Assembly: GCF_002979655.1 (NCBI RefSeq)
Contig: NZ_PCPG01000001.1
Location: 62,001-126,000, forward strand
Source: Microbacterium sp. MYb45
Lineage (GTDB): Bacteria > Actinomycetota > Actinomycetes > Actinomycetales > Microbacteriaceae
DNA length: 64,000 nucleotides
Direction: 5' to 3'
The position numbers were made by a program, and so were the translations under genes. Shown in pieces: positions 1 to 8,445 of this stretch. Under the pieces are notes generated by a model. It saw only the letters and a list, made by a program, of their open reading frames with translations, was not told where the DNA came from and did no database searches. Position 1 is the stretch's first letter. Each line of letters starts with the position of its first letter.

Positions 1-39
1 GGCGAGCGGATGGAAGTCGGCGGGAGTCGTAGCGGTCAC
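1..39 (-). CDS. Start of an unidentified protein (partial)
   Basis: A GTG at positions 37-39 read on the minus strand opens a frame (VTATTPADFHPLA) that runs off the left edge. Only 13 residues are visible, so no family can be assigned. The call rests on the open frame, the alanine/threonine-rich start and its position upstream-to-upstream of nothing else on this side. There is no convincing ribosome-binding site, so this is weak. Confidence 0.3.
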   Translation of the reverse strand, partial: MTATTPADFHPLA

Positions 40-172
40 GCGGAAGGGACTTTCTGATGGGGGATTGTGGTGCAGGCGATCGTGTCGCGTGAGGCATCGC
101 CGGAGTCGGCGGAGGTTTCACTCTAGCGGCCGGCCGAATGCGGATCGCGCACCCGGCCGGACGGTATCTCGG

Positions 173-2866
173 TCACCCGGTGTTCTGAAGGCCGGCGGCG
201 ACGCCGCTGACCGAGAGCAGGAGCAGACGCTGCTGTTCGGCATCGGCGCCCGAGCCGGTGGGCTCGTCGCTCGCCGAGCGCAGCGCCCGCAGGGCGCGCA
301 GCTGCAGCAGCGAGAGCGCGTCGACGTAGGGGCTGCGCAGCTGCACGGCCCGCTGCAGAACCGGCTTGTTCTCCAGCAGGCGCTCGCCGCCGGTGAGCCG
401 GATCACCCAGCGCCGCGTGATCGCGAGTTCGTCGAGGACGAGCTGTGCCAGATCATCGCGGTCGCCCAGTGCCAGGTACTGCTGCGCGATGCGCTCGTCC
501 GTCTTGGCGAGGCTCATCGCGACGTTGTCGATCATGGTGCGAAGCAGCGGCCACTCGCGGTACGCCTCGACGAGCAGCTCCTCATCGCCGACGGCGTCCA
601 GGGCGGTGCCGAGACCGAACCAGCCGGCGAGGTTGATGCGCGCCTGCGTCCACGCGAACACCCACGGGATGGCCCGCAGATCCTCGAGCGACTCGACGGA
701 CAGTCCGCGGCGCGCCGGGCGGGAGCCGAGCGCGAGCAGCCCGATCTCCTCCATCGGGGTGACCGTGGCGAACCAGGGCGCGAATCCATCGGCCTTCACG
801 AGCGAGAAGAAGCGCTCGCGGGAGGCGGCGTCCATGACCGAGGCGACCTCCGCGTAGCGCTCGGCCGCGCGACTGGTGCGCTCCTCCTCGGTGGGGGACG
901 ACGCGAGCAGCGTGGCGGCGGCGACCTGGTCGATGTGCCGCATCGCGATGGCCGGCTCGCCATAGCGCGCGAAGATGACCTCACCCTGCTCGGTGAGCTT
1001 GAATCGACCGTCGACCGAGTGCGGCGGCTGCGCGAGGATCGCGGAGTTGGCGGGCCCGCCACCGCGCCCGAGGGCGCCACCGCGACCGTGGAAGAGCGTC
1101 AGCTCGATCTCGGACTCCTGCGCCCAGCGCGCGATCTTCTCCTGCGCCTCGTACAGGGCGAGGTTCGCGGCGACGGGGCCGACATCCTTCGACGAGTCCG
1201 AGTATCCGAGCATGACCTCGAGGCGGTTGCCGGTGGCGGCCATGCGCTCGCGGAACTCCGGGAACGTCACGGCCTCGGCCAGGATTCCGGGCGCTGCCTG
1301 AAGGTCGGCGAACGTCTCGAACAGCGGCACCACGTCGAGCACCGGAGCGTCGTCACCGAGCGCGTACCGGGCGAGACGGTGCACGTTGGCGAGATCCGAG
1401 GCGGCCTGGGTGAAGGAGACGACGTAGCGTCCGGCCGCGCGCAGGCCGCGGTCGCGCTGGATGTCCCCGATCGCGCGGAAGACCTCCAGCACCTCCTCGG
1501 TCTGGGCGCTGATCGCCTCTCCCGCATCGAGCTCGGCCAGAGCCTTCGCGTGCACCTGCGAGTGCTGACGCACCTCGAGCTCGGTGAGGTGGAAGCCGTA
1601 GGTCTCGACCTGCCAGATCAGGTGCTGCACGCCGCCGAAGGCATGACGCTTCGCGCCGGCCTCCGCGAGCGAGGACTGCACGGCCCGCAGGTCCGCGAGA
1701 AGTTCCTCAGGACGCGAGTAATCCTGGGTCGAGTCGCCGTGGCGAGTCGCGGCGACCCGTCGGGACAGGACGAGCAGCACGCGGCGGTGGGGCTCATCGG
1801 GGGAGCGGGCCGCGAGTTCGGCGGCGAGTTCCGGCTCTGCCGCGGCGAAACGGTCCCATAGGGCGACGACCTCGGCGTTCGGCGGGGTGTCGTCGGCGGA
1901 CAGCGTGAGGGTCCGGCCGATGCGGTCGAGCGCGCGCTCGAGGCCGCGCAGGACGTGGTCGGCCGCGATCTGCGAGGCCTCACGCGTCACGGAGGCCGTG
2001 ACGAACGGGTTGCCGTCGCGGTCGCCGCCGACCCAGGAGCCGATGCGCACGAACGCGGGCACCACCGGGGCGCTGGATCCGGAGTCCTCGCCACGCAGAG
2101 CGTCGTCGATGCGGCGGTACACGTGGGGCACGGTCGTGAAGAGCGTCTCGTCGAACACGCCCATCACGGTGCGGACCTCGTCCGTCGGGGAAGGCTTCTG
2201 CGACCGCAGCGGCGCGGTGCGCCAGAGGGTGTCGATCTCCTCCAGCATCCGGCGGCGGGCGCGGTGCTCCTCGGATCCGCCGGCGCTCGCCGCGTCGTGC
2301 TGGGTCAGCAGTTCGGACAGGCGGCGGATGCTCGAGGAGACGGCGCGGCGGCGGGCCTCGGTCGGGTGCGCGGTGAAGACCGGGTGGAAGCGGAGGCCGT
2401 CCAGGCGGCGGCGGGCTTCTTCGTCGCCGACCTCGCTGCGCAGTCGGGCATAGGCGGTCGCGACGGTGTCGGCGGCATCCTCCCGTCCCGGCTGTCCGGC
2501 GCGCTCACGCAGCACGCGAACGCGCTGGTGTTCCTCGGCCAGGTTCACGAGGTGGAAATAGCAGGTGAAGGCCCGGGCGACCTCGTCGGCCCTGGCGATC
2601 GTGAACGACTCGGCGATCGCCGCGGCACGCTCGAACGCGTCGGGCGTCTCCTCGTCGTACGCCTGGATCGTCGCGAGGCGCAGACGCTCGACGTCTTCGA
2701 AGAGGCCGTCGCCGCCGGCTTCGCGCAGCACCTGCCCGAGCAGCTGCCCGAGCATCCTGACATCGGTGCGCATCGCATCCGGCGTGCCGCGACCGGCTTC
2801 GAATCGGCCGATCACACGGATCGCCTCGGTGTTCGTGGGCTCGGAGAAAGAGTGTGCGGGGGTCAC
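173..2866 (-). CDS. ppc: Phosphoenolpyruvate carboxylase
   Basis: Carboxylates phosphoenolpyruvate with bicarbonate to oxaloacetate, the anaplerotic feed of the TCA cycle; cytoplasmic. The 897-residue length is normal for bacterial PEPC. Catalytic His lies in FTAHPTEA (about residue 167), followed by GSWVGGDRDGNPFVT, the substrate loop GYSDSSKDVG, the glycine-rich FHGRGGALGRGGGP and the C-terminal LQNTG that is diagnostic of the family. I chose the GTG at 2864-2866 over an ATG 14 codons upstream, because TACTCT lies exactly 6 nt before it, the spacing of a leaderless promoter. It is divergent from nhaA. The beta-carbonic anhydrase near 37.5 kb could supply bicarbonate (inference). Confidence 0.96.
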   Translation of the reverse strand: MTPAHSFSEPTNTEAIRVIGRFEAGRGTPDAMRTDVRMLGQLLGQVLREAGGDGLFEDVERLRLATIQAYDEETPDAFERAAAIAESFTIARADEVARAFTCYFHLVNLAEEHQRVRVLRERAGQPGREDAADTVATAYARLRSEVGDEEARRRLDGLRFHPVFTAHPTEARRRAVSSSIRRLSELLTQHDAASAGGSEEHRARRRMLEEIDTLWRTAPLRSQKPSPTDEVRTVMGVFDETLFTTVPHVYRRIDDALRGEDSGSSAPVVPAFVRIGSWVGGDRDGNPFVTASVTREASQIAADHVLRGLERALDRIGRTLTLSADDTPPNAEVVALWDRFAAAEPELAAELAARSPDEPHRRVLLVLSRRVAATRHGDSTQDYSRPEELLADLRAVQSSLAEAGAKRHAFGGVQHLIWQVETYGFHLTELEVRQHSQVHAKALAELDAGEAISAQTEEVLEVFRAIGDIQRDRGLRAAGRYVVSFTQAASDLANVHRLARYALGDDAPVLDVVPLFETFADLQAAPGILAEAVTFPEFRERMAATGNRLEVMLGYSDSSKDVGPVAANLALYEAQEKIARWAQESEIELTLFHGRGGALGRGGGPANSAILAQPPHSVDGRFKLTEQGEVIFARYGEPAIAMRHIDQVAAATLLASSPTEEERTSRAAERYAEVASVMDAASRERFFSLVKADGFAPWFATVTPMEEIGLLALGSRPARRGLSVESLEDLRAIPWVFAWTQARINLAGWFGLGTALDAVGDEELLVEAYREWPLLRTMIDNVAMSLAKTDERIAQQYLALGDRDDLAQLVLDELAITRRWVIRLTGGERLLENKPVLQRAVQLRSPYVDALSLLQLRALRALRSASDEPTGSGADAEQQRLLLLSVSGVAAGLQNTG

Positions 2867-2979
2867 CCTTCGAGAGTATCCCGGGCGGTGGGGGTGTCCT
2901 GCACGCATGACGCCAGGCGCCGGAGCGACGCAGCGAGACCGCGGGCGCGGCGATATCCCGGCGACCTACGATGGAGGGG

Positions 2980-4149
2980 ATGCGCATCTCAGCGAACCCC
3001 CTCCGCGGTCAGCAGTTCCCCGCCGTCCTCCTTCTCGTCGCCGCCGGCCTCGGCCTGCTGCTCGCGAACCTGCCCACGCACGACGGGTTGGCGGCGTTCC
3101 TCGACTTCCACATCGCGGTGCCGGGTACCGCGCTCGATCTGTCGATCTCGCACTGGGTGTCCGACGGCCTCCTTGCGATCTTCTTCCTCGTCGTCGCGAT
3201 CGAGCTGCGTCACGAACTCACGCACGGCGAGCTCGATTCGCCGCGCAAGGCCGTGCAGCCGGCGATCGCCGCGGGCGGCGGAGTGCTCGTCCCGATCGCG
3301 GTGTATCTGCTGATCGCCGGCGGTGACAGCTCCACGTCGTCGGGCTGGCCGATCCCGACGGCGACCGACATCGCCTTCGCTCTCGGGGTGCTGGCGATGT
3401 TCGGCAAGGGGCTGCCCTCGCGCGTTCGGGTGTTCCTCCTCGCCCTGGCGATCCTCGACGACATCATCGGCATCATCTTCATCGCGGTGCTCTTCGCCGA
3501 CGACGTGCAGTGGTTGCTACTGGGCCTCGCGGTCGTGGGTGTCGCCGTGTTCTGGGCGCTCAGCCGTGTCCTGCACGCGAAGGGGCACCCGCTCATCGCG
3601 GTCGCCATGGTGGTGGTGGGTGTCATCACCTGGGGTCTCGTCGCCTCCTCCGGCATCCATGCGACGATCGCCGGGGTGCTGCTCGGGCTCGTCATGTCGC
3701 CGGTACCGGCCGGTCGCACGCGGCACGCGCTGGAGCCGACCGTGAACGGCGTGATCCTCCCGGTCTTCGCCTTCGTCGCGGCGTTCGTCGTGATCCCCGC
3801 GGTGTCGATCACGCAGCTGTCACCCGCGTTCTGGGCGATCGTGGTGGCGCTGCCCGTCGGCAAGATCATCGGCATCTCGCTGTTCGGCTGGATCGCGATG
3901 CGCATCCGTCCGAAGGGCGCAGATCCTGCGCTGCCGTTCGCCGACATCCTCGCGGCCGGTGCGCTCGGCGGTATCGGCTTCACGGTCTCGCTCCTCCTGG
4001 CCAACCTCGCCTTCGCGAGCGACGGCGGCATCCGCGACCAGGCGATCCTCGGTGTGCTCGTGGGCTCGCTGATCGCGCTCGTCCTCTCCGGGTTCATCGT
4101 GTCGCTGCGGGCACGCTGGTACCGTCGGGTCGCATCCGCCTCGTCGTGA
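2980..4149 (+). CDS. nhaA: Na+/H+ antiporter NhaA
   Basis: Inner-membrane antiporter expelling Na+ in exchange for H+, used in salt and pH homeostasis. The protein of about 389 residues has around 12 hydrophobic segments, the family motifs PTATDIAFALGVLAMFG and ILDDIIGIIF (the Asp pair that binds ions in NhaA), and GIHATIAGVLLGLVMSP. Two ATGs, at 2971 and 2980, are possible. The second is preferred because TACGAT ends 7 nt before it and GGAGGGG fills the gap, so it could be read leaderless or through that purine tract. It is divergent from ppc across about 110 bp and followed by mazG 37 nt later. Confidence 0.94.
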   Translation: MRISANPLRGQQFPAVLLLVAAGLGLLLANLPTHDGLAAFLDFHIAVPGTALDLSISHWVSDGLLAIFFLVVAIELRHELTHGELDSPRKAVQPAIAAGGGVLVPIAVYLLIAGGDSSTSSGWPIPTATDIAFALGVLAMFGKGLPSRVRVFLLALAILDDIIGIIFIAVLFADDVQWLLLGLAVVGVAVFWALSRVLHAKGHPLIAVAMVVVGVITWGLVASSGIHATIAGVLLGLVMSPVPAGRTRHALEPTVNGVILPVFAFVAAFVVIPAVSITQLSPAFWAIVVALPVGKIIGISLFGWIAMRIRPKGADPALPFADILAAGALGGIGFTVSLLLANLAFASDGGIRDQAILGVLVGSLIALVLSGFIVSLRARWYRRVASASS

Positions 4150-4186
4150 GCGCGGAGCCGGATCCGGACCGACCGAAGGAGGTCGC

Positions 4187-4861
4187 GTGAACTCGCAGCC
4201 CGCGTCTGAGTCCCGTGCTGACGGGGAAGACCCGCTCCGCACCGCCGCCGACACCATGCACGCGGTCCGCGACCGCTGCGTGTGGTCGCAGCAGATCACG
4301 CACCGCGACCTCGTGCCGTATCTGATCGAGGAGTCGCACGAGGTGATCGACGCGGTCGAGTCCGGCACCCGCGACGACCTCCGCGAAGAGCTCGGAGACC
4401 TGCTGTGGCAGGTGCTGTTCCACGCGGCGATCGCGGCGCAGGATCCGGAGGACCCGTTCGACATCGACGACGTGGCGCGCACCCTGACCGAGAAGATGGT
4501 GCGCCGGCATCCGCACGTCTTCGCGGGAGAGGTGGCCGAGACGCCCGAGCAGGTGCTGGTGCACTGGAACGCGGCGAAGGCCGCGGAGAAGCGGACCCGC
4601 CGCAGCGTGCTCGACGGCGTGCCGCGGGGGATGCCGGCGCTCGCGCTCGCCCAGAAGCTCGTCGGTCGCGCAGCCGGTGTCGGTGTGACGGTCGCGCCGG
4701 TTTCGACGGCAGTGTCCCCGGCATCCGAAGCCGACCTCGGTGAGGCACTGCTCGCGCTCGTGGCGACCGCGCGCGCCGAGGGCTGGGACGCGGAGCGTGC
4801 ACTGCGCGAACGGCTCCGCGCGCTCGAAGACGACGTCCGGGCGGCCGAAGCCGGCTCCTGA
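4187..4861 (+). CDS. mazG: MazG-family nucleoside triphosphate pyrophosphohydrolase
   Basis: Hydrolyses (d)NTPs to monophosphates and pyrophosphate, a house-cleaning or stringent-response role. The 224-residue protein shows the MazG metal-binding helix pattern EESHEVIDAV followed by DLREELGDLLWQVLFH (the EExxE and ExxD acidic ligands, roughly residues 45-85). There is a single MazG core where E. coli MazG has two, then a C-terminal alanine-rich helical tail. The GTG start has an excellent GAAGGAGG ribosome site 4-5 nt upstream. In actinobacteria mazG is commonly found near eno; here it sits directly before hisS. Confidence 0.9.
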   Translation: MNSQPASESRADGEDPLRTAADTMHAVRDRCVWSQQITHRDLVPYLIEESHEVIDAVESGTRDDLREELGDLLWQVLFHAAIAAQDPEDPFDIDDVARTLTEKMVRRHPHVFAGEVAETPEQVLVHWNAAKAAEKRTRRSVLDGVPRGMPALALAQKLVGRAAGVGVTVAPVSTAVSPASEADLGEALLALVATARAEGWDAERALRERLRALEDDVRAAEAGS

Positions 4862-4898
4862 CGCACGGCCGGGGTGCCCGACCTGGGAAGATGGACGC

Positions 4899-6176
4899 GT
4901 GGCTACTGTGAACCCGCCGCGCGGCATGCGCGACATCCTCCCCGCCGACAAGGCCCGCCGTGAGCGCGTGCTCTCCGTCATCCGCGAGCGCTACCTCGCG
5001 CACGGATTCGACGAGATCGAGACTCCCGTGGTCGAGGACTACGAACGCCTGCATGCCGGGATCGGCGGAGACAATGAGAAGCTCTCGTACAACATCCTGC
5101 GGCGCGGGCTCGACGCCGACGCGATCCGTGCGGCGGCCGACGACCCTGCCGCGCTCTCGGACCTCGGCCTCCGCTACGACCTCACCGTGCCGCTCGCCCG
5201 TTTCTACGCGAGCAACCGCGGTCAGCTGCCCACCGTCTTCCGCTCGATCCAGATCGGACCGGTCTGGCGTGCGGAGCGCCCGCAGAAGGGACGCTACCGG
5301 CAGTTCGTGCAGTGCGACATCGACATCATGGGAGACGACTCGTCTCGTGCCGAGGCCGAGCTGATGGTCGCCTCGCTCGACGCGGTCGACGCCCTGGGTC
5401 TCGAGGGCGCGACCGTGCGGATCAACGACCGACGCGTTCTGGACTGGATGCTGGACTCCTTCGGGTTCACCGCCGAGGAGCGTCCCGGCGTGCTCATCAC
5501 GATCGACAAGCTCGACAAGATCGGTCCGGAGGGAGTCGCCGCCGAGCTGCATGAGCGCAGTGCCTCGACCGCTGCCGCCGACGCCTTCGACGCCTTCCTG
5601 CGTCGGCCGCAGACGATGGAGTACAACCCGTTCGGGGAGCGTCAGATCCGCAAGGCGCTGCCCGACGGCGCCCCGGCCGAACTGATCGAGCACCTGGTCG
5701 GCATCGGCGAGGCCGTCGCCGCGGGGCGCGGCCAGAGCGACATCCCGCTCGTCTTCGACCCGTTCCTCGTGCGCGGCATGGGGTACTACACCGGCACGAT
5801 CTTCGAACTCGCGCACCCGTCTGTCGCATACTCGCTCGGCGGCGGCGGGCGGTACGACGGCATGATCGGTCGCTTCCTCGGGCAGCAGGTGCCCGCGGTC
5901 GGGTTCTCGCTGGGCTTCGAGCGTCTGGTCGATCTGATCGCCGATGAGGTGGATGCTGCGGCCGAGGCGGTCGTGCTGATCCACGACGCCGACGTTCCCG
6001 TGCATGAGCTCGTCCGTCACAAGGCCGCGCTCGTCGCCGAGGGTGCCCGGGTTCGGCTCGAGCGACGCACGAAGAACGTCAAGGCACTGCTCGAGCGCTC
6101 GGCGGCCGACGGATACACGGCCTTCGCGACCGTGTCCGCGGGTGCCGACGACCTCGAGGTCAAGCCGCTCTCCTGA
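4899..6176 (+). CDS. hisS: Histidyl-tRNA synthetase
   Basis: Class II synthetase charging tRNA-His; cytoplasmic homodimer. The 425 residues contain the N-terminal PPRGMRDILP, class II motif 2 (RYDLTVPLARFYA and FRSIQIGPVWRAERPQKGR), and motif 3 near GGGGRYDGMIGRFLG with GFSLGFERL, then the anticodon-binding C-terminal domain. The GTG at 4899 gives the expected N-terminus VATVNPPRGMRD; a longer upstream frame reads through mazG and is rejected. GAAGAT lies 6 nt before the start, a weak leaderless-type box. Confidence 0.95.
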   Translation: MATVNPPRGMRDILPADKARRERVLSVIRERYLAHGFDEIETPVVEDYERLHAGIGGDNEKLSYNILRRGLDADAIRAAADDPAALSDLGLRYDLTVPLARFYASNRGQLPTVFRSIQIGPVWRAERPQKGRYRQFVQCDIDIMGDDSSRAEAELMVASLDAVDALGLEGATVRINDRRVLDWMLDSFGFTAEERPGVLITIDKLDKIGPEGVAAELHERSASTAAADAFDAFLRRPQTMEYNPFGERQIRKALPDGAPAELIEHLVGIGEAVAAGRGQSDIPLVFDPFLVRGMGYYTGTIFELAHPSVAYSLGGGGRYDGMIGRFLGQQVPAVGFSLGFERLVDLIADEVDAAAEAVVLIHDADVPVHELVRHKAALVAEGARVRLERRTKNVKALLERSAADGYTAFATVSAGADDLEVKPLS

Positions 6177-6243
6177 CGCGAGCTTCGGAAGGCCCCCGCG
6201 TCGCGTTCACGCCGCGTTCACGCCGGCGCGGTGGAATCGGGGC

Positions 6244-7050
6244 GTGAGCCGCTTCCGCACCCTCGCCGTCGTGACGCTGGCCCTCGCGGCGGTGCTGAGC
6301 GGTGCGCGTTTCGCCCTCGTGCAGCAGGCCGCCATCGCGCGGAAGCGGATCGGGAAGCCGCTGGGGGAGGATTCCCTCGACGCCGACCGGGTGTGGCGTC
6401 GAGCGCTCGACGGCGAGCCCCTCGATCTGCTGGTGTTGGGCGACTCGATCGCCGCGGGTCTCGGGGCGGAGCGTCGCAAGGAGACGCTCGGCGGTCGGCT
6501 CGCGAAGAGCGTGGGCCGGCGGATTCATCGACCGGTGCGGCTGCGCACCGCTGCGGTCGTGGGGGCGGAGTCACCCGACCTTCCCGCGCAGCTCGACGCG
6601 CTCCCCGCCGACTACCGTCCGCACGTGGCGGTGATCATCGTGGGCGGCAACGATGTCACGCACCGGCTGCCTGTGGCGCTGTCCGCACAGCACATGCACG
6701 AGGCGATCGGGCGGCTGCGGCAGACCGGCACCGAGGTCGTCGTCGGCACCTGCCCCGACCTCGGCGCACTGCGTGCGGTTCCGCAGCCGCTCCGCCGGAT
6801 CGCGTCGAGCCTGTCGCGCCGTCTCGCCGTGATCCAGGACGAGACGGCGCGACGGGCGGGCGCCGAGCCGGTCGACCTGCGCCGCGCGGTCGGCCCGATG
6901 TTCTTCGATGAGCCGGAGGAGATGTTCAGTCTCGACCGCTTCCACCCGAGCGCTCTGGGTTACCGGCGCACCGCCGAGGCACTGCTGCCTGCCGTGTGCC
7001 GTGCGGCGGAGGTGGCGCTCAGTTCGCGCCGTCGCTCGGGGCCGCACTGA
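6244..7050 (+). CDS. SGNH/GDSL-family hydrolase
   Basis: Predicted esterase or lipase of the SGNH superfamily, substrate unknown. The 268-residue protein begins with a hydrophobic N-terminal segment (about residues 5-25, signal anchor or signal peptide). It shows block I LVLGDSIAAGLG with the nucleophile Ser, block III VGGNDVT, and block V DRFHPSALGYR with the Asp/His pair. The GTG start places the hydrophobic segment at the N-terminus. Its last 32 bases overlap the tail of the convergent VOC gene. Just upstream, CGCGTTCACGC is repeated, with no obvious function. Confidence 0.85.
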   Translation: MSRFRTLAVVTLALAAVLSGARFALVQQAAIARKRIGKPLGEDSLDADRVWRRALDGEPLDLLVLGDSIAAGLGAERRKETLGGRLAKSVGRRIHRPVRLRTAAVVGAESPDLPAQLDALPADYRPHVAVIIVGGNDVTHRLPVALSAQHMHEAIGRLRQTGTEVVVGTCPDLGALRAVPQPLRRIASSLSRRLAVIQDETARRAGAEPVDLRRAVGPMFFDEPEEMFSLDRFHPSALGYRRTAEALLPAVCRAAEVALSSRRRSGPH

Positions 7051-7561
7051 ACGACGCGGCCCACTCGGCCACCCGCCGGCTGCTCTCCTCGTCGGAGATG
7101 TCATCGACACGGGTCATCACCGACCAGCGCACGCCGAACGGGTCGCGGATGCTCGCGAAGCGGTCGCCCGAGACGAACGGTGCGGGTGCTTCGCGCACGG
7201 TGGCTCCTGCCGCGACGGCCTTCGCCACGACCGCATCGACGTCGGAGACGTACAGGCCCATCGAGTAGCAGTCGTCGTCGCCTTCAGGCCCGCGGACGAG
7301 GTGGTACTCCGGGTTCGGTTCGCCGAGCTGGAGGATGCCGAGCCCGAAGTCGAGGTCGGCGTGTGCGACCACGCCGCCGAACTCGGTCACGTCGATGACC
7401 CTGGCGCCGAACACGTCGCGGTAGAACTCGATGGCCTGCCTCGCGTCGGGGATCGCCAGGAACGGCGTGAGCGAGGTCGCGCTGTTCGGGCGGCCGTCGG
7501 TCGTGTATGTCCCGGTGGCGCCTGTCGTGGGGGCCTCTGTCGTGGGGATGTCGTTGCTCAT
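7019..7561 (-). CDS. VOC (glyoxalase/bleomycin-resistance fold) protein, PhnB-like
   Basis: A 180-residue single-subunit vicinal-oxygen-chelate protein. It has a low-complexity Thr-rich N-terminal stretch (about residues 1-25), then LTPFLAIPDARQAIEFYRDVFGA, the typical first beta-alpha unit, and the C-terminal FASIRDPFGVRWSVMT motif. Such proteins bind or modify small molecules; the substrate is not deducible. TAACGT sits exactly 6 nt before the ATG, a leaderless-type promoter. It is divergent from the AraC regulator at 7649, which may control it, and convergent-overlapping with the SGNH hydrolase. Confidence 0.85.
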   Translation of the reverse strand: MSNDIPTTEAPTTGATGTYTTDGRPNSATSLTPFLAIPDARQAIEFYRDVFGARVIDVTEFGGVVAHADLDFGLGILQLGEPNPEYHLVRGPEGDDDCYSMGLYVSDVDAVVAKAVAAGATVREAPAPFVSGDRFASIRDPFGVRWSVMTRVDDISDEESSRRVAEWAASFSAAPSDGAN

Positions 7562-7648
7562 GCCGCCACGTTAGGTCGCGGGGAAGGCCCGCGGCTTGAA
7601 CATCCGCGACAACCTCCCGACGTCGGTGGGGGAGCCTACGCTGAGCGC

Positions 7649-8443
7649 ATGGTGAACCCGACCCGTGGGGTGCTCTACCCCGCCCGCCTGCCCGAGTTCC
7701 ACCGCCTCCCCGCACCGGCAGCGGCGACGGAGCTGGTCGCCTGGTTCTGGATTCCGGAGTGGGACATCGAGCGCGGGCGTTCGTCGCGCCAGGAGATCGT
7801 CGCCTATCCGGCGCTCAACCTCGTCGTCGATGCGGATGCCGTGACGCTGTCGGGCGCCACGACCCGGATGACCCACCGTGATCTCCGGGGGAGAGGCTGG
7901 GCCGTGGGTGCTCTGCTGCGCCCCGCTGCTGTCGCCGCCCTGATCGACGACCCCCGCGTGCTGGTCGACGGTGAGCGAGTCCTGGGCGAGTCGACGGCGG
8001 AGGTCGCCGAGCTGCGCGGTGCCCTGGTGGCGGCGATGGGTTCCGGAGACGGGCATCGCGATCGGGCGGTCGCGGCCTTCGCCCGGTGGCTCGGGGAACG
8101 GGTCGGCCCGGTCGGGGATCCCGCCCGCCAGGCCAACGCGCTCATGGAGGTCCTGATGGGGGAGGGAGCCGCGCTCACTCCGGAAGAGGCGGCCGCCCGC
8201 CTCGCGGTATCGGTTCGCACTCTCCAGCGGATGACCCATCGCCACGTCGGGCTCTCGCCGGCAGCGATGATCCGGCGACGGCGCCTGCAGGAGGCAGCTG
8301 TGCGCGTGCGGGAGCACCCGGACATCGAGCTCGCGTCGATCGCCGCCGAGCTCGGATACGCGGATCACGCCCATCTCACGCGCGACTTCCAGGCCGTCCT
8401 CGGGATCGCACCTCGCACGTACCGTTCGGAATCGAGCCGCTGA
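7649..8443 (+). CDS. AraC-family transcriptional regulator
   Basis: The 264-residue regulator has an unassigned N-terminal sensor domain resembling DUF6597 (about residues 1-150) and a C-terminal AraC/XylS double helix-turn-helix. This includes EEAAARLAVSVRTLQRM (first HTH) and IASIAAELGYADHAHLTRDF-type second-HTH residues (LASIAAELGYADHAHL), ending at PRTYR. The start follows TACGCT at exactly 6 nt (leaderless type). It is divergent from the VOC gene with an 87-bp shared control region, which suggests that gene as its target (inference). Its stop is 2 nt from the stop of the convergent permease. Confidence 0.9.
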   Translation: MVNPTRGVLYPARLPEFHRLPAPAAATELVAWFWIPEWDIERGRSSRQEIVAYPALNLVVDADAVTLSGATTRMTHRDLRGRGWAVGALLRPAAVAALIDDPRVLVDGERVLGESTAEVAELRGALVAAMGSGDGHRDRAVAAFARWLGERVGPVGDPARQANALMEVLMGEGAALTPEEAAARLAVSVRTLQRMTHRHVGLSPAAMIRRRRLQEAAVRVREHPDIELASIAAELGYADHAHLTRDFQAVLGIAPRTYRSESSR

Positions 8444-8445
8444 CC

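Noticed and set aside
65..1861. Long open frame on the plus strand opposite ppc
   Set aside because: Its translation is Arg/Gly/Glu-rich without any domain and lies wholly antisense to a perfect PEP carboxylase; high-GC third positions keep antisense frames open.
6200..6240. Repeated CGCGTTCACGC before the SGNH hydrolase as an operator
   Set aside because: Only two imperfect tandem copies in GC-rich sequence, no symmetry and no promoter nearby.
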